64,000 bases of DNA from RBG-16-34-14 sp963727535 (GTDB taxonomy: Bacteria > Bacteroidota > Ignavibacteria > Ignavibacteriales > Ignavibacteriaceae): assembly GCA_963727535.1 (NCBI GenBank), contig CAVSGR010000006.1:620001-684000 (forward strand), read 5' to 3'. How positions within the stretch are numbered: position 1 is the stretch's first letter; the number at the start of each line of letters is the position of its first letter. Shown in pieces: positions 53,131 through 62,613 of this stretch. A model generated the notes under the pieces. It made no database searches. It had not been told where the DNA came from and saw only the letters and a list, made by a program, of their open reading frames with translations. The translations under genes and the position numbers were made by a program.

Positions 53131-54396
53131 TTGATAGAAATTTCTCAAAAAATTGTAGAGCGCGCTTTACTTGTTGCATTAATTAAAGGAAATGTTGATT
53201 CCGAAATAGTTAAAGAACACTTGGATGAACTTGAAGAATTAGCATCGACCGCAGGAGCTGAAACTATAAGGAAAGTTGTTCAGGCAAAACATTCTGCCGA
53301 TCCCGCATTCTATATTGGTAAAGGAAAAGCTGAAGAACTGGTTAATGTTGTTGAAGATGATAAGATCGATATTGTGATTTTCGATGATGACCTTTCACCA
53401 ACGCAAGTAAGAAATCTTGAAAGAACTTTAAACAGGAAGATTATAGACAGAAGTGGTTTAATACTTGATATTTTTGCTTCGAGGGCGAAAACAAAAGAGG
53501 CAAAAACTCAAGTCGAGCTTGCTCAGCTGCAATATTTGTTGCCTAGATTAACAAGAGCATGGACTCACTTATCGAAACAATACGGAGGCATCGGAACTAA
53601 AGGTCCGGGTGAAACGCAGATTGAAACGGACAGAAGAATTATCAGGACAAAAATAAGTCAGCTAAAACAAAATCTTAAAAAGATTGAATCACAGAGAAAT
53701 ACACAAACACAAGGCAGAAAAGATTTTATAAGAGTTTGTCTTGCAGGATATACCAATGCAGGCAAATCAACCTTATTTAACAGACTTACAGAGTCCGGTG
53801 TTCTTGCAGAAGACAAACTTTTTGCAACTCTCGATTCCACAACAAGAGCATTGAACTTAAATAAGAAAAGTAAAATTCTTTTAAGTGATACAGTCGGATT
53901 TATAAGAAAACTTCCCGCACATCTTGTGGCATCTTTTAAGAGCACATTAAATGAAGTTCGTGATGCAGATGTTATACTTCATGTAATTGATATTTCACAT
54001 CCGTATTTTGAAGATCATATAAAAGTTGTTGAAGATACTTTGAAAGATATTGTAGGTAATAAGGAGACCATTTTCCGTATTTTCAACAAAGTCGATCTGC
54101 TGAAAGAAAGACAAAAAATAAGTTATGTTACAAATACTTATGAAAATAGCTTAATAATATCTGCTGAGAAAGGAATTAATATTTCTGCTCTTATAGAAAC
54201 ATTAACTAAACTGAGTGAAAATACTTTTGTTGAAGAAAATATTGATTTAAACCTGGAAGACTCTAAAACGGCAGCTAAAATTCATACACTTGCAGAAGTA
54301 CTCGATACAAAATATGATGATTCAAAAATTCATATAAAGTATAAAACCAACCGTCATAATTCCGATAAAATTAAAAGAATGGTTTATGGAAAATAA
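53131..54396 (+). CDS. hflX: GTPase HflX
   Basis: A 421-residue ribosome-associated GTPase that splits stalled or heat-damaged 70S ribosomes. N-terminal HflX domain with AFYIGKGKAEEL and a glycine-rich QYGGIGTKGPGETQIETDRR linker (about 160-178); GTPase domain with P-loop GYTNAGKS at 206-213, Asp-Thr-Val-Gly in LSDTVGFIRKLP and NKVD for guanine. The start is TTG at 53131, with AAGGTAAC upstream; no ATG is present at a suitable place. The lyase gene starts inside its last eleven bases, so the two are probably co-translated. Confidence 0.95.
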   Translation: MIEISQKIVERALLVALIKGNVDSEIVKEHLDELEELASTAGAETIRKVVQAKHSADPAFYIGKGKAEELVNVVEDDKIDIVIFDDDLSPTQVRNLERTLNRKIIDRSGLILDIFASRAKTKEAKTQVELAQLQYLLPRLTRAWTHLSKQYGGIGTKGPGETQIETDRRIIRTKISQLKQNLKKIESQRNTQTQGRKDFIRVCLAGYTNAGKSTLFNRLTESGVLAEDKLFATLDSTTRALNLNKKSKILLSDTVGFIRKLPAHLVASFKSTLNEVRDADVILHVIDISHPYFEDHIKVVEDTLKDIVGNKETIFRIFNKVDLLKERQKISYVTNTYENSLIISAEKGINISALIETLTKLSENTFVEENIDLNLEDSKTAAKIHTLAEVLDTKYDDSKIHIKYKTNRHNSDKIKRMVYGK

Positions 54397-55948
54397 AATT
54401 TTAATCGATGGGGAATCGCTAACTCTCGATAAGATAGAGTTCTTTCTTAAATCAAATCCTAAACTTGAAATAACTGCTGAAGCAAAGAAAAGAATAAATA
54501 AGTCCCGTGCACTTGTTGACAAATGGGTAAATAATAATGAAGTGATTTACGGTGTTACAACAGGCTTCGGAGAGTTTGCCAATGTAACTATTTCAAAAGA
54601 AAATATCCTTGAGCTTCAGGAAAACCTTATTGTTAGTCACGCTGCCGGAAGCGGGGAATATCTTCCTCCTGCTATTGTAAAAATTATGATGCTGTTGAGA
54701 TTAAATGCTCTTGCAAGAGGATATTCAGGAATAAGATTATCTACACTGGAATTAATGATTAAGATGATTGAAAATAATATTATTCCTGTAATTCCATCAC
54801 AGGGTTCTGTTGGTTCTAGCGGAGATCTTGTTCAACTGTCTCATTTGGTTTTAGCAATGATTGGGAAGGGAAGAGTTTGTATTCCCAAAGATCCTGAAGA
54901 AGAAACTATTCCAGAAGAAAAAATAATCTCATCTAAAACTGCTTTTAAGAAGTTTAAGCTTACTCCTGTAAAGCTCGAAGCAAAGGAAGGATTAGCTTTA
55001 ATTAATGGTACACAAATGATGACAGCTTATGCTTCATTAATTTGTATTCGAGCAAATAAACTTAAGAAGCTTGCTGATATTAGTGCTTCTCTTTCTCACG
55101 AAGCGTTACGTGCAACAGATAAAGCCTTCTTTGCCAAGCTCCATAAATTAAGACCTTATCCCGGGCAAATTGCAGTTGCTAAAAATGTTCTTTCACTTAT
55201 CAAGAATAGTGAGATAAGAAAATCTCATCTTAAAAATGATCCGCGTGTACAGGATGCATATTCGATTCGTTGTGTCCCGCAAATCCACGGTGCATCGAGA
55301 GATGCAATAGATTATGTTACATCACGAGTACAAATTGAAATAAATTCCGTAAATGATAATCCGATAATCTTTGCAGATACAAATGAGAAAATAGAAGGAG
55401 GAAATTTCCACGGGCAGCCGATTGCACTTGCAATGGATTTTATGGGGATTGCTCTTTCAGAACTTGCCAATGTTTCCGAAAGAAGAATTGAAAGAATGGT
55501 GAATGGAAATTTAAGCGGACTCCCGAGATTTCTTGCTGTTAAAGGCGGATTGAATTCCGGTTTAATGATTGCACAATATTCTGCTGCAAGTCTTGTTTCC
55601 GAAAATAAAGTTCTTGCTCATCCTGCAAGTGTCGATTCTATTCCAACATCTGCAAACCAGGAAGATCATAACTCGATGGGTTCTATTGCTGCACAAAAAT
55701 GTTATAGGATATTGCACAATCTTGAAAACGTTTTGGCAATTGAATTAATGACAGCAGCGCAGGCAGTAGAATTTCTTAAACCTTTAAAGTGCGGCGAAGG
55801 AACTTCAATTGTTTATAAAGAAATAAGAAAAGTTATAAAGCCTTTGGTTAAGGACAGGGTTTTGTACAATGATATAAAGAAAGTTTTGGGGATCATTAAA
55901 AATGATTCTCTTCTGAATGAACTCGGAAAAAAGATAAAGCTTCTTTAG
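54386..55948 (+). CDS. hutH: Histidine/aromatic amino acid ammonia-lyase family (HutH-like)
   Basis: A 520-residue member of the MIO-dependent lyases, which eliminate ammonia from histidine (to urocanate) or from aromatic amino acids. Motifs: YGVTTGFGEFANVTI with catalytic Tyr, NLIVSHAAGSGEYLPP, LINGTQMMTAYASL, QDAYSIRCVPQIHGASRDAIDYV, NDNPIIF and NQEDHNSMGSIAA. The MIO triad, normally Ala-Ser-Gly (GSVGASGDL), reads Ser-Ser-Gly at 144-146, followed by DLVQLSH instead of DLAPLAH. The start overlaps hflX by eleven bases. No hutU, hutI or hutG lies nearby, so histidine degradation is not supported by context. Confidence 0.85.
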   Translation: MENKILIDGESLTLDKIEFFLKSNPKLEITAEAKKRINKSRALVDKWVNNNEVIYGVTTGFGEFANVTISKENILELQENLIVSHAAGSGEYLPPAIVKIMMLLRLNALARGYSGIRLSTLELMIKMIENNIIPVIPSQGSVGSSGDLVQLSHLVLAMIGKGRVCIPKDPEEETIPEEKIISSKTAFKKFKLTPVKLEAKEGLALINGTQMMTAYASLICIRANKLKKLADISASLSHEALRATDKAFFAKLHKLRPYPGQIAVAKNVLSLIKNSEIRKSHLKNDPRVQDAYSIRCVPQIHGASRDAIDYVTSRVQIEINSVNDNPIIFADTNEKIEGGNFHGQPIALAMDFMGIALSELANVSERRIERMVNGNLSGLPRFLAVKGGLNSGLMIAQYSAASLVSENKVLAHPASVDSIPTSANQEDHNSMGSIAAQKCYRILHNLENVLAIELMTAAQAVEFLKPLKCGEGTSIVYKEIRKVIKPLVKDRVLYNDIKKVLGIIKNDSLLNELGKKIKLL

Positions 55949-55995
55949 ACCTTCAATTACTAAAAATTCCTCTTTGATGACCCTAAACCAGGGAA

Positions 55996-56014
55996 TAATC
56001 CGCATATGCAAATA
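55996..56014 (+). promoter_or_regulatory. Shared upstream element, copy 1 (TAATCCGCATATGCAAATA)
   Basis: 74 bases upstream of the surface-protein start. The same word, with one extra A, occurs 61 bases upstream of rmuC at 61068; both follow a CCCTAAA word. Possible promoter or regulator site. Confidence 0.35.
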
Positions 56015-56087
56015 CCCTGGCTGATACCGGTTCTTATATTTAATTCGATCAGGATAGAATCTTTTGTAAAGTAAAAGAGGAAACAAA

Positions 56088-57770
56088 ATGAAAATATTTA
56101 CTAAAAATAAGTACACCTTTTTGTTAGGGTGTTTATTAAGCTTATCCTTATTAACAGAAAACAAAGCCCAAACATATCCTGGTGATGCAACTCTTACAAC
56201 ACAGGCAGAGATTAATAATTTTAGTACTCATAATTATACTTCAGTATCCGGTGCTCTTACAATAGAAGAAGATACACCTGGAAATATTACAGATTTATCA
56301 CCACTCGATTCACTTAAATCCATTGGCGGAGATCTTAGCGTGTATAACAATTCTTCATTAACAAATTTAGATGGATTAAATAATATTACAACTGTTGGGG
56401 GAGCTGTTAGTATACAGTTTAACAGTATGATTACAAATTTAGATGAATTAAATCATATTACATCTGCCAATGCAATTGAGATAGGGGGCAATAACTCACT
56501 TACCAATATAAATGGGTTAAGCAACATTACTTCTACTAGTGGAAATGTTGAAGTGACAGGAAATAATTTGCTTACAAATTTAGATGGACTTAGCAATATT
56601 ACTTCTGTTGGTGGATGGCTTTCCGTGGAGGTTGATACTTCACTTACAAATATAAATGGATTAAGTAATATCACATCTGTTGGACAACTTTTAATAGTTG
56701 ATATTCCGTCCCTTACCAATTTAGATGCATTAAGTCATATTACATCTGCCGGCGGAATTGTGATAGATAACAATGAATCACTTACAAACTTAGACGGGTT
56801 AAGTAACATTACAAGCTTTAGCGGCAGACTTGATGTTCAATACAATAAATCACTTACAAACTTAAATGGATTAAGCAATATTACATCTGTTAGCTCATAT
56901 CTTTTTGTGAACAATGATTCTTCACTTGCAGACTTGAACGGGTTAAATCATATTACAACTATTAATGGTCCTCTTAATATAAATAATAATGCTTTGCTTG
57001 CTAACTTAGATGGCTTAAACAACCTTACTACTGTTGGATCTAATCTTCAGATATCAGGCAATTCTCAGCTTACCAGCTTTTGTGGGCTTTTTCCCTTGTT
57101 AAATGAAGGCGGATTAAGTGGTACGTATAGTGTTTCCGGTAACGCTATAGATCCAACTAAGCAAGAAATAATTGATGGCGGAGCCTGCACACCAATGCCT
57201 GTAGAGCTTACTACTTTTTCTGCTTCAGTAATTGACAACAGCATTGAATTGAATTGGCACACTGCAACCGAAGTAAATAACTATGGATTTGAAATAGAAC
57301 GGGCTTCGTCACAGACTTCGCCCGGTCAGGACTCCTGGGAAAAGATCGGATTTGTAAAAGGGAATGGAAACAGTAATTCGTCAAGAGAGTATTCTTTTAC
57401 TGATGAAAATGTTACAGCAGGAACGTACAGCTACCGTTTAAAACAAATAGATAATGACGGTTCATTTAAATATTCTCAGATTGTAGAGGCTTCATTTATG
57501 AAGCCTGATAAATTTGAATTATCACAAAATTATCCTAATCCATTTAACCCGAGTACAACAATAAAATATTCGGTGGCAAATGCGGGTTTTGTAACGATGA
57601 AACTATATAATATCGTGGGAGAGGAAGTAGCTACTCTTATTAATGAAGAAGAATCTGCAGGTTATTATCAAATCAAATTTAATGCTTCCAATCTTGCAAG
57701 CGGAATTTATTTTTATACTTTAACTGCAGGGAATTTTAGAGAGACAAAGAAGCTGGTGTTGCTGAAGTAA
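56088..57770 (+). CDS. Surface protein with leucine-rich-like repeats and type IX sorting domain
   Basis: A 560-residue secreted protein. Signal peptide (MKIFTKNKYTFLLGCLLSLSLLTENKAQ). Residues about 65-345 hold twelve repeats of about 24 residues, consensus SLTNLDGLSNITSVGG, like the receptor L-domain/leucine-rich fold. Next comes a short module and a Fn3/Ig-like part (PVELTTFSASVIDNSIELNWHTATE, EYSFTDENVTAGTYSYRLKQ), then the sorting domain YPNPFNPSTTIKYSVANAGF ... FRETKKLVLLK. Such repeats bind other proteins or sugars; adhesion or surface display is the likely role. AGAGGAAAC precedes the ATG. Intact. Confidence 0.87.
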   Translation: MKIFTKNKYTFLLGCLLSLSLLTENKAQTYPGDATLTTQAEINNFSTHNYTSVSGALTIEEDTPGNITDLSPLDSLKSIGGDLSVYNNSSLTNLDGLNNITTVGGAVSIQFNSMITNLDELNHITSANAIEIGGNNSLTNINGLSNITSTSGNVEVTGNNLLTNLDGLSNITSVGGWLSVEVDTSLTNINGLSNITSVGQLLIVDIPSLTNLDALSHITSAGGIVIDNNESLTNLDGLSNITSFSGRLDVQYNKSLTNLNGLSNITSVSSYLFVNNDSSLADLNGLNHITTINGPLNINNNALLANLDGLNNLTTVGSNLQISGNSQLTSFCGLFPLLNEGGLSGTYSVSGNAIDPTKQEIIDGGACTPMPVELTTFSASVIDNSIELNWHTATEVNNYGFEIERASSQTSPGQDSWEKIGFVKGNGNSNSSREYSFTDENVTAGTYSYRLKQIDNDGSFKYSQIVEASFMKPDKFELSQNYPNPFNPSTTIKYSVANAGFVTMKLYNIVGEEVATLINEEESAGYYQIKFNASNLASGIYFYTLTAGNFRETKKLVLLK

Positions 57771-57775
57771 TAAGC

Positions 57776-60360
57776 CTAGTTTTCTTTACTAAGATCGGCT
57801 TCATATTTTTGTTCAGCTTTTTTATTTCCCGTCGTCTTATAGATCTTTACAAGATTCTGTAAGGTTAAAACTCTGAAATATTTTTTACCCTCATCATTTC
57901 TATCCATATTTGAATAGCAATCCGTGAGAATCTGCTCTGCCCTGGTGTATTGTTTTAATCCTACGAGGCAAGCACCAAGTAAAGCCTTAGTTGTTGTTAA
58001 CAACCAGTGGTTAGGTGAATAAAGCTTCTTACGTATTTGTAAAGCATCATTAAATAGGGTAAAGCCTTTTTAAAGTCTTCCAGCTTAATAAGAGCTTTAG
58101 CATAAATGACCCTGGAGTATGCAGTAAGGGAATTTATATGAGGTAAGGATTTATCAAGCGATTCCATAGCTTCTTTTGAAAGATTTGCTGCTTCAACATA
58201 ATCTCCACGTTTAGTCAATTCATCAGCAAGCGTTATTTGTGCAAACATTGCATCAGGATGATTTTTCCCCAGCACCCTTTTTTCGATTCCAACCGCTTCT
58301 CTTTGAGCTTCTATAGATTCATCAAGCTTGCCTTGTACTTCAAGTATAGTTGCATAATTACTGAGGGCGCGTGAATAATTTACACTTTCTTTACCGTCGG
58401 TTTTTAAAAAGAAATCGAGAACTTCTTTAATATATTTTGCTGCTGTATTCCAGTCACCGGTTTCCCCGGCAACCGTTCCAAGATCATTTAATGACTTGAC
58501 CACATGAGGATCGGTATTGCCATAAATTTTTCTGAATGCATCCAATGCTTCAGCCTGGTATTTTTTCGATTCATCATATTTTCCCTGGTTATATAAAGAA
58601 CTTCCATAATCACTCAATCCTTTTGCTTCATCCGAAGAAATATTTCCTCCTTTCAGTCTGAATATTTTTAAAGCTTTTTTATATAATGAATCGGCTTTTT
58701 TGTAATTGCTTTTTTGCTGGTAATTAAAGGCAAGCTGCTCCATTACTTTTGCTATTTGAGGATCATCCGCGCTAAAAATTTTCTCACTTACTTCTAAAGA
58801 GTTTTTAAGATATTTTTCTGCATCGTCGTATAATCCCAATCCAATATAAGTTGTCCCTATGGTGTACATAACAGCAGCTTTTATTTCAGGGTCATCAGAA
58901 AGTTCTTTATTAATTTTTTCAGAAGCATTTTTTAAAACATCAACTACCTTTACATCTTTTCCTTCTACTTCAGGATTTGGTGCTGCGAAAATATCCTGTA
59001 AAAAAGCATTTATTCTCTCAGATTTTTGTGCTTCATGTATTGCCCTGTTTCTTTCATTCGTTGCAACTTGAGATTGAAAAATAATTGCACCTGCACCTGC
59101 TATAATTATCAATACAAATAAAAAAGCAGTTATAACTCCGGCTCGATGTCTTTCAAAAAACTTTTTGCTTCTGTATCCCACAGAATTTTTTCGAGCAAAT
59201 ATTGGTAGCCCTTCAAGATGTCTCCTGATATCTTCCGAAAATTGCTCAACCGTGGAATATCTTCTTTCCGGTTCTTTCTGCATTGCCTTTAGAACTATAT
59301 TATCTATATCACCGGATAACTTTCGTTTTATTTTTGCAAAATTCTTATAATTAGTTGTGGAGATATTTTTATAAGAATTTTCATTTTTATTTTCTTGTTC
59401 AAAGTTTTTATTTTTATCACTGTTTGCAGATGTACTTGGCTTTTCGGGATCGGTGGTGCAAATAACTCTTTCAATTTCATAGGGGAGCGAGTTTTTAAAT
59501 TTATACGGGAAATTACCTGTTAGTAATTCATATAGAACAACTCCCAGAGAATATATATCTGTTGCAATGTTTATTTGCTTCCCCTTAAATTGTTCCGGGC
59601 TCGCATATTCCAAAGTCATTAATCTAAAACCGGTCCTGGTCAGGTTAGTTTGCTCGGTTGAAGAATCGAGTAGCTTAGAAATTCCAAAATCAAGTAGCTT
59701 TGGCGTTCCATCCGGTTTTATGAAAATGTTGCCGGGTTTTATATCTCTGTGAACAATTAAATTTTGATGAGCATATTGAACGGCAGAACAAACTTTTCTA
59801 AACAGCTTAAGTTTTTCTTCTATAGTTAGATTATTGTTTTTGCAATATTCATCTATCGGTTCTCCCTCAACCAATTCCATAATGAAATATGGAAGTCCGT
59901 TTTCGGTTGTTCCCGCATCAATTATTTTTGCAATAAAAGGATGATCCAAACCTGCTAAAGCCTGTTGTTCAATCTTAAATCTTTTTATAATTTCATCTGT
60001 ATCCATTCCCCTTTTAATGAATTTAACAGCCACTTTTTTCTTAAACTGTTCATCGATACGAATTGCCGAATACACATTAGCCATTCCTCCTTCACCAATT
60101 TTTTCTTCAATCCGGTAGTTTCCAATTTTCATCCCTATAAGATTATCCGGAGAATTGCTGTCAGAATTTAATTCATCATTTTGAAGAAGGGGTTTTTCAA
60201 GGAAGTCTTCAACCTTTTGATCGGATTCCAGCAAAGATTCAATTTCTTTTCGTAAAGGAGGATCATCTTTACACTTCTCATCTAAAAAGGCGGTTCTTTC
60301 TTCGGGAGGAAGTTCTATAACCTTGCGAAATAAAGATTTTATTTTATCCCATTTATCCAA
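57776..60360 (-). CDS. Transmembrane Ser/Thr protein kinase with TPR repeats; frameshifted near the C-terminus
   Basis: About 861 residues after adding one base at the A run 58052-58054; the main frame stops at 57997 and continues to 57776. Kinase domain about 76-390: IGEGGMANVYSA, VAVKFIKRG, HRDIKPGNIFI, LLDFGISKLL, and YASPEQFKGKQI. The N-terminal part (KWDKIKSLFRKVIELPPEERTAFLD) is typical of Hanks-type kinases co-encoded with ECF sigma factors. One TM helix (AGVITAFLFVLIIIAGAGAIIF), then at least six TPR motifs. It starts 36 bases after the sigma-factor stop. Kinase activity is expected; periplasmic TPRs probably sense or bind protein partners. Confidence 0.92.
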
Positions 60361-60395
60361 AATTACAATTTCATTTATTTATTTGATTTTTGATT

Positions 60396-60962
60396 TCAGT
60401 TTTCCATTTCTTTGTAGAGCCATGCTTTAGCAAGCCTCCAATCCCTTTTTACAGTCGCAGGAGATATAGAAAGGATTTCGGCAGTCTCTTCAATTGTTAG
60501 TCCCGTAAAGAATCGTAGTTCAACGATTTTGCATAGTCTGCTATCAAATGAATCAAGTTTTGTCAGGGCATCGTTAAGGGTTAAAATTTCTTCATCTTTT
60601 TCTGATGAAAAAACAGCAACTTTATCCAAAGTTATTTTTGTTTTCCCGCTCCCTCTTTTTATTGCATTCCTTTGTCTTGCATTATCTACTAAAATTTGCC
60701 TCATCGAATTTGCAATTGAACCAAAAAAATGTTTTCTGTTTTCCAATGATAAATTCTTATTGCCAACCAATCTTAAGTAAGCTTCATGTACAAGTTCTGT
60801 AGTTTGGATAGTTCTTTTTCCATATTCGTTAGATAAATATCTTGAAGCTATTTTTTTGACTTCATCGTAAACCAGCTTTAAAAGATTGTTTAACGCTTCC
60901 TGATCGCCTTCATTAACCCTTTGAAGGAGATGAGTAATTTGATTTTTTGGAATTTTATTCAT
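60396..60962 (-). CDS. ECF-type RNA polymerase sigma factor (kinase-linked family)
   Basis: A 188-residue sigma factor. Region 2 is about 25-95 (ASRYLSNEYGKRTIQTTELVHEAYLRL, NRKHFFGSIANSMRQILVDNARQRNAIKR) and region 4 about 125-185 (LDSFDSRLCKIVELRFFTGLTIEETAEILSISPATVKRDWRLAKAWL). The TTELVHEAYLRL and RRDW-like endings match the ECF family commonly found next to Ser/Thr kinases in Acidobacteria, Planctomycetes and Ignavibacteria (TIGR02999 type). No anti-sigma factor gene is adjacent; the downstream kinase may control it directly. AGAAGGATTTTAGTC lies upstream. Confidence 0.9.
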   Translation of the reverse strand: MNKIPKNQITHLLQRVNEGDQEALNNLLKLVYDEVKKIASRYLSNEYGKRTIQTTELVHEAYLRLVGNKNLSLENRKHFFGSIANSMRQILVDNARQRNAIKRGSGKTKITLDKVAVFSSEKDEEILTLNDALTKLDSFDSRLCKIVELRFFTGLTIEETAEILSISPATVKRDWRLAKAWLYKEMEN

Positions 60963-61067
60963 TAAAAAATTAAACCAAGAAGAAGGATTTTAGTCAAATT
61001 ATAATCAATTAAAATCACGTTAAATAAATTAACAAAATTCATTTCCCTAAAAACCCCAAATATTAGA

Positions 61068-61087
61068 TAATCCGCATATAGCAAATA
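61068..61087 (+). promoter_or_regulatory. Shared upstream element, copy 2
   Basis: TAATCCGCATATAGCAAATA, identical to copy 1 at 55996 except for one inserted A; 61 bases upstream of rmuC. Confidence 0.35.
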
Positions 61088-61147
61088 TAATATTAAAAGC
61101 CCGAACCATTCTCTTGAATTCTTGCCTGAAAAAAGAGAACTTAAGGT

Positions 61148-62452
61148 ATGGAAATTATATATCTCATAATTGGATTATTAATTGGAGCTTTTGTTTCTTA
61201 TTTATTGGTAAAGAACAAGTCTGAGAAACAAACCGGCAAAGCTGAAGAACGTAATAGGATTTACGAAGAGAATAATAAGCAGCTTAATGTTGAACTCACA
61301 AGTGAACGTGCAAAAGTTATTGACCTGAATTCTTCGCTTGCTTCGATTCAATCGGACTACAACAATCTTCAAAATAAATTAAATGAACAGAAAACAGAAA
61401 TAGAACAACTTCAGAAAAAATTTACAACTGAGTTTGAAAATCTTGCTAACAAAATCTTTGAAGAGAAGACTACCAAATTTTCGGAACAAAGCAAAAATAA
61501 TTTGCAGGAGATTTTGAATCCTTTAAAGGAAAAAATCTCGGAGTTTCAAAACAAAGTTGAAGAAACAAATAAAGAAAGTATTGATCGTTTTGCATCTTTA
61601 AAACAACAGCTTTTTAATTTGAAAGAATTAAATCAGCAGATGAGCCAGGATGCTCAGAATCTTGTTAAGGCACTGAAAGGAGATTCAAAAACACAGGGTG
61701 ATTGGGGTGAAATTCAGCTTGAAAGAATATTAGAAAAATCAGGTTTAAGAAAGGGTGAAGAATATACAATACAGGAATCTTACACAACTGACGAAGGAAG
61801 AAAAAGACCCGATGTTATTATCAATCTTCCCGAGAATAAAAAAATAATAATTGATTCTAAAGTTACTCTTGTTAACTATGAAAGATTTGTATCGGCTGAA
61901 AATGAAGACGAAAAAAATATTAATCTTAAAGCTTTTATTGATTCCGTAAAAAGACATATAAAAGGACTCGGTGAAAAACGTTACCAGGATATTTTTGAAC
62001 AAGGCTCGCTCGATTTTGTTTTAATGTTTATACCGATTGAACCTGCATTTAGTCTTGCTGTTCAATTTGGAGAAAATATTTATGTTGATGCCTTTGATAA
62101 AGGCGTCGTAATTGTCAGTCCTACAACTTTACTTGCAACATTACGAACAATTGCCAATATCTGGAAACAGGAATACCAGAACCAGAATGTAATTGAGATT
62201 GCTAAACAATCCGGAGCTTTGTATGATAAATTTGTTGGATTTGTTGAGGACATGATTTCAGTCGGTAACCGCATTGACCAGACTAAAACAGGCTATGTTG
62301 ATGCGATGAAAAAATTGTCCGAAGGTTCGGGTAATCTTATTAAAAGAGCAGAGAAGATTAAATCTCTTGGAGCTAAAGCTACAAAATCACTCCCACAGAA
62401 GTTACTTGATAGAGCAAATGACCATGAAGAAGAATCTCCGGAAGAAAATTAA
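61148..62452 (+). CDS. rmuC: DNA recombination protein RmuC
   Basis: A 434-residue RmuC homologue, which limits DNA inversions and rearrangement in other bacteria. N-terminal membrane helix (MEIIYLIIGLLIGAFVSYLLV), long coiled coil about 30-160, and a PD-(D/E)XK-like nuclease domain with GDWGEIQLERILEKSGLRKGEEY, RRPDVIINLPENKKIIIDSKV and the later LDFVLMFIPIEPAF. Length is typical. ATG with ACTTAAGG upstream. The 3' side is bordered by interspersed repeats. Confidence 0.94.
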   Translation: MEIIYLIIGLLIGAFVSYLLVKNKSEKQTGKAEERNRIYEENNKQLNVELTSERAKVIDLNSSLASIQSDYNNLQNKLNEQKTEIEQLQKKFTTEFENLANKIFEEKTTKFSEQSKNNLQEILNPLKEKISEFQNKVEETNKESIDRFASLKQQLFNLKELNQQMSQDAQNLVKALKGDSKTQGDWGEIQLERILEKSGLRKGEEYTIQESYTTDEGRKRPDVIINLPENKKIIIDSKVTLVNYERFVSAENEDEKNINLKAFIDSVKRHIKGLGEKRYQDIFEQGSLDFVLMFIPIEPAFSLAVQFGENIYVDAFDKGVVIVSPTTLLATLRTIANIWKQEYQNQNVIEIAKQSGALYDKFVGFVEDMISVGNRIDQTKTGYVDAMKKLSEGSGNLIKRAEKIKSLGAKATKSLPQKLLDRANDHEEESPEEN

Positions 62453-62489
62453 AATGATCTTTTCGGAAATAACGGACAATAATTATTTC

Positions 62490-62601
62490 TGTCATTCTGA
62501 GTCCCGAAGGGACGAAGAATCTGAAAAATTAATGAGACTCTTCGCTTCGCTCAGAGTGACAGTAAAAATGTCAGTCATCCTGAGCGAAGTCGAAGGATGA
62601 C
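62490..62601. repeat. Interspersed repeat cluster (TGTCATTCTGAG...)
   Basis: Contains TGTCATTCTGAGTCCCGAAGG, ACTCTTCGCTTCGCTCAGAGTGACAG and GTCATCCTGAGCGAAGTCGA-type units with hairpins; same family of words as 27964-28066. Occupies the gap between rmuC and the GNAT gene. Confidence 0.75.
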
Positions 62602-62613
62602 GAAGTTATTTCA

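Noticed and set aside
56336..57100. CRISPR-like periodicity of about 72-75 bases
   Set aside because: The periodicity is explained by the protein repeats of the leucine-rich-like surface protein in an open frame.
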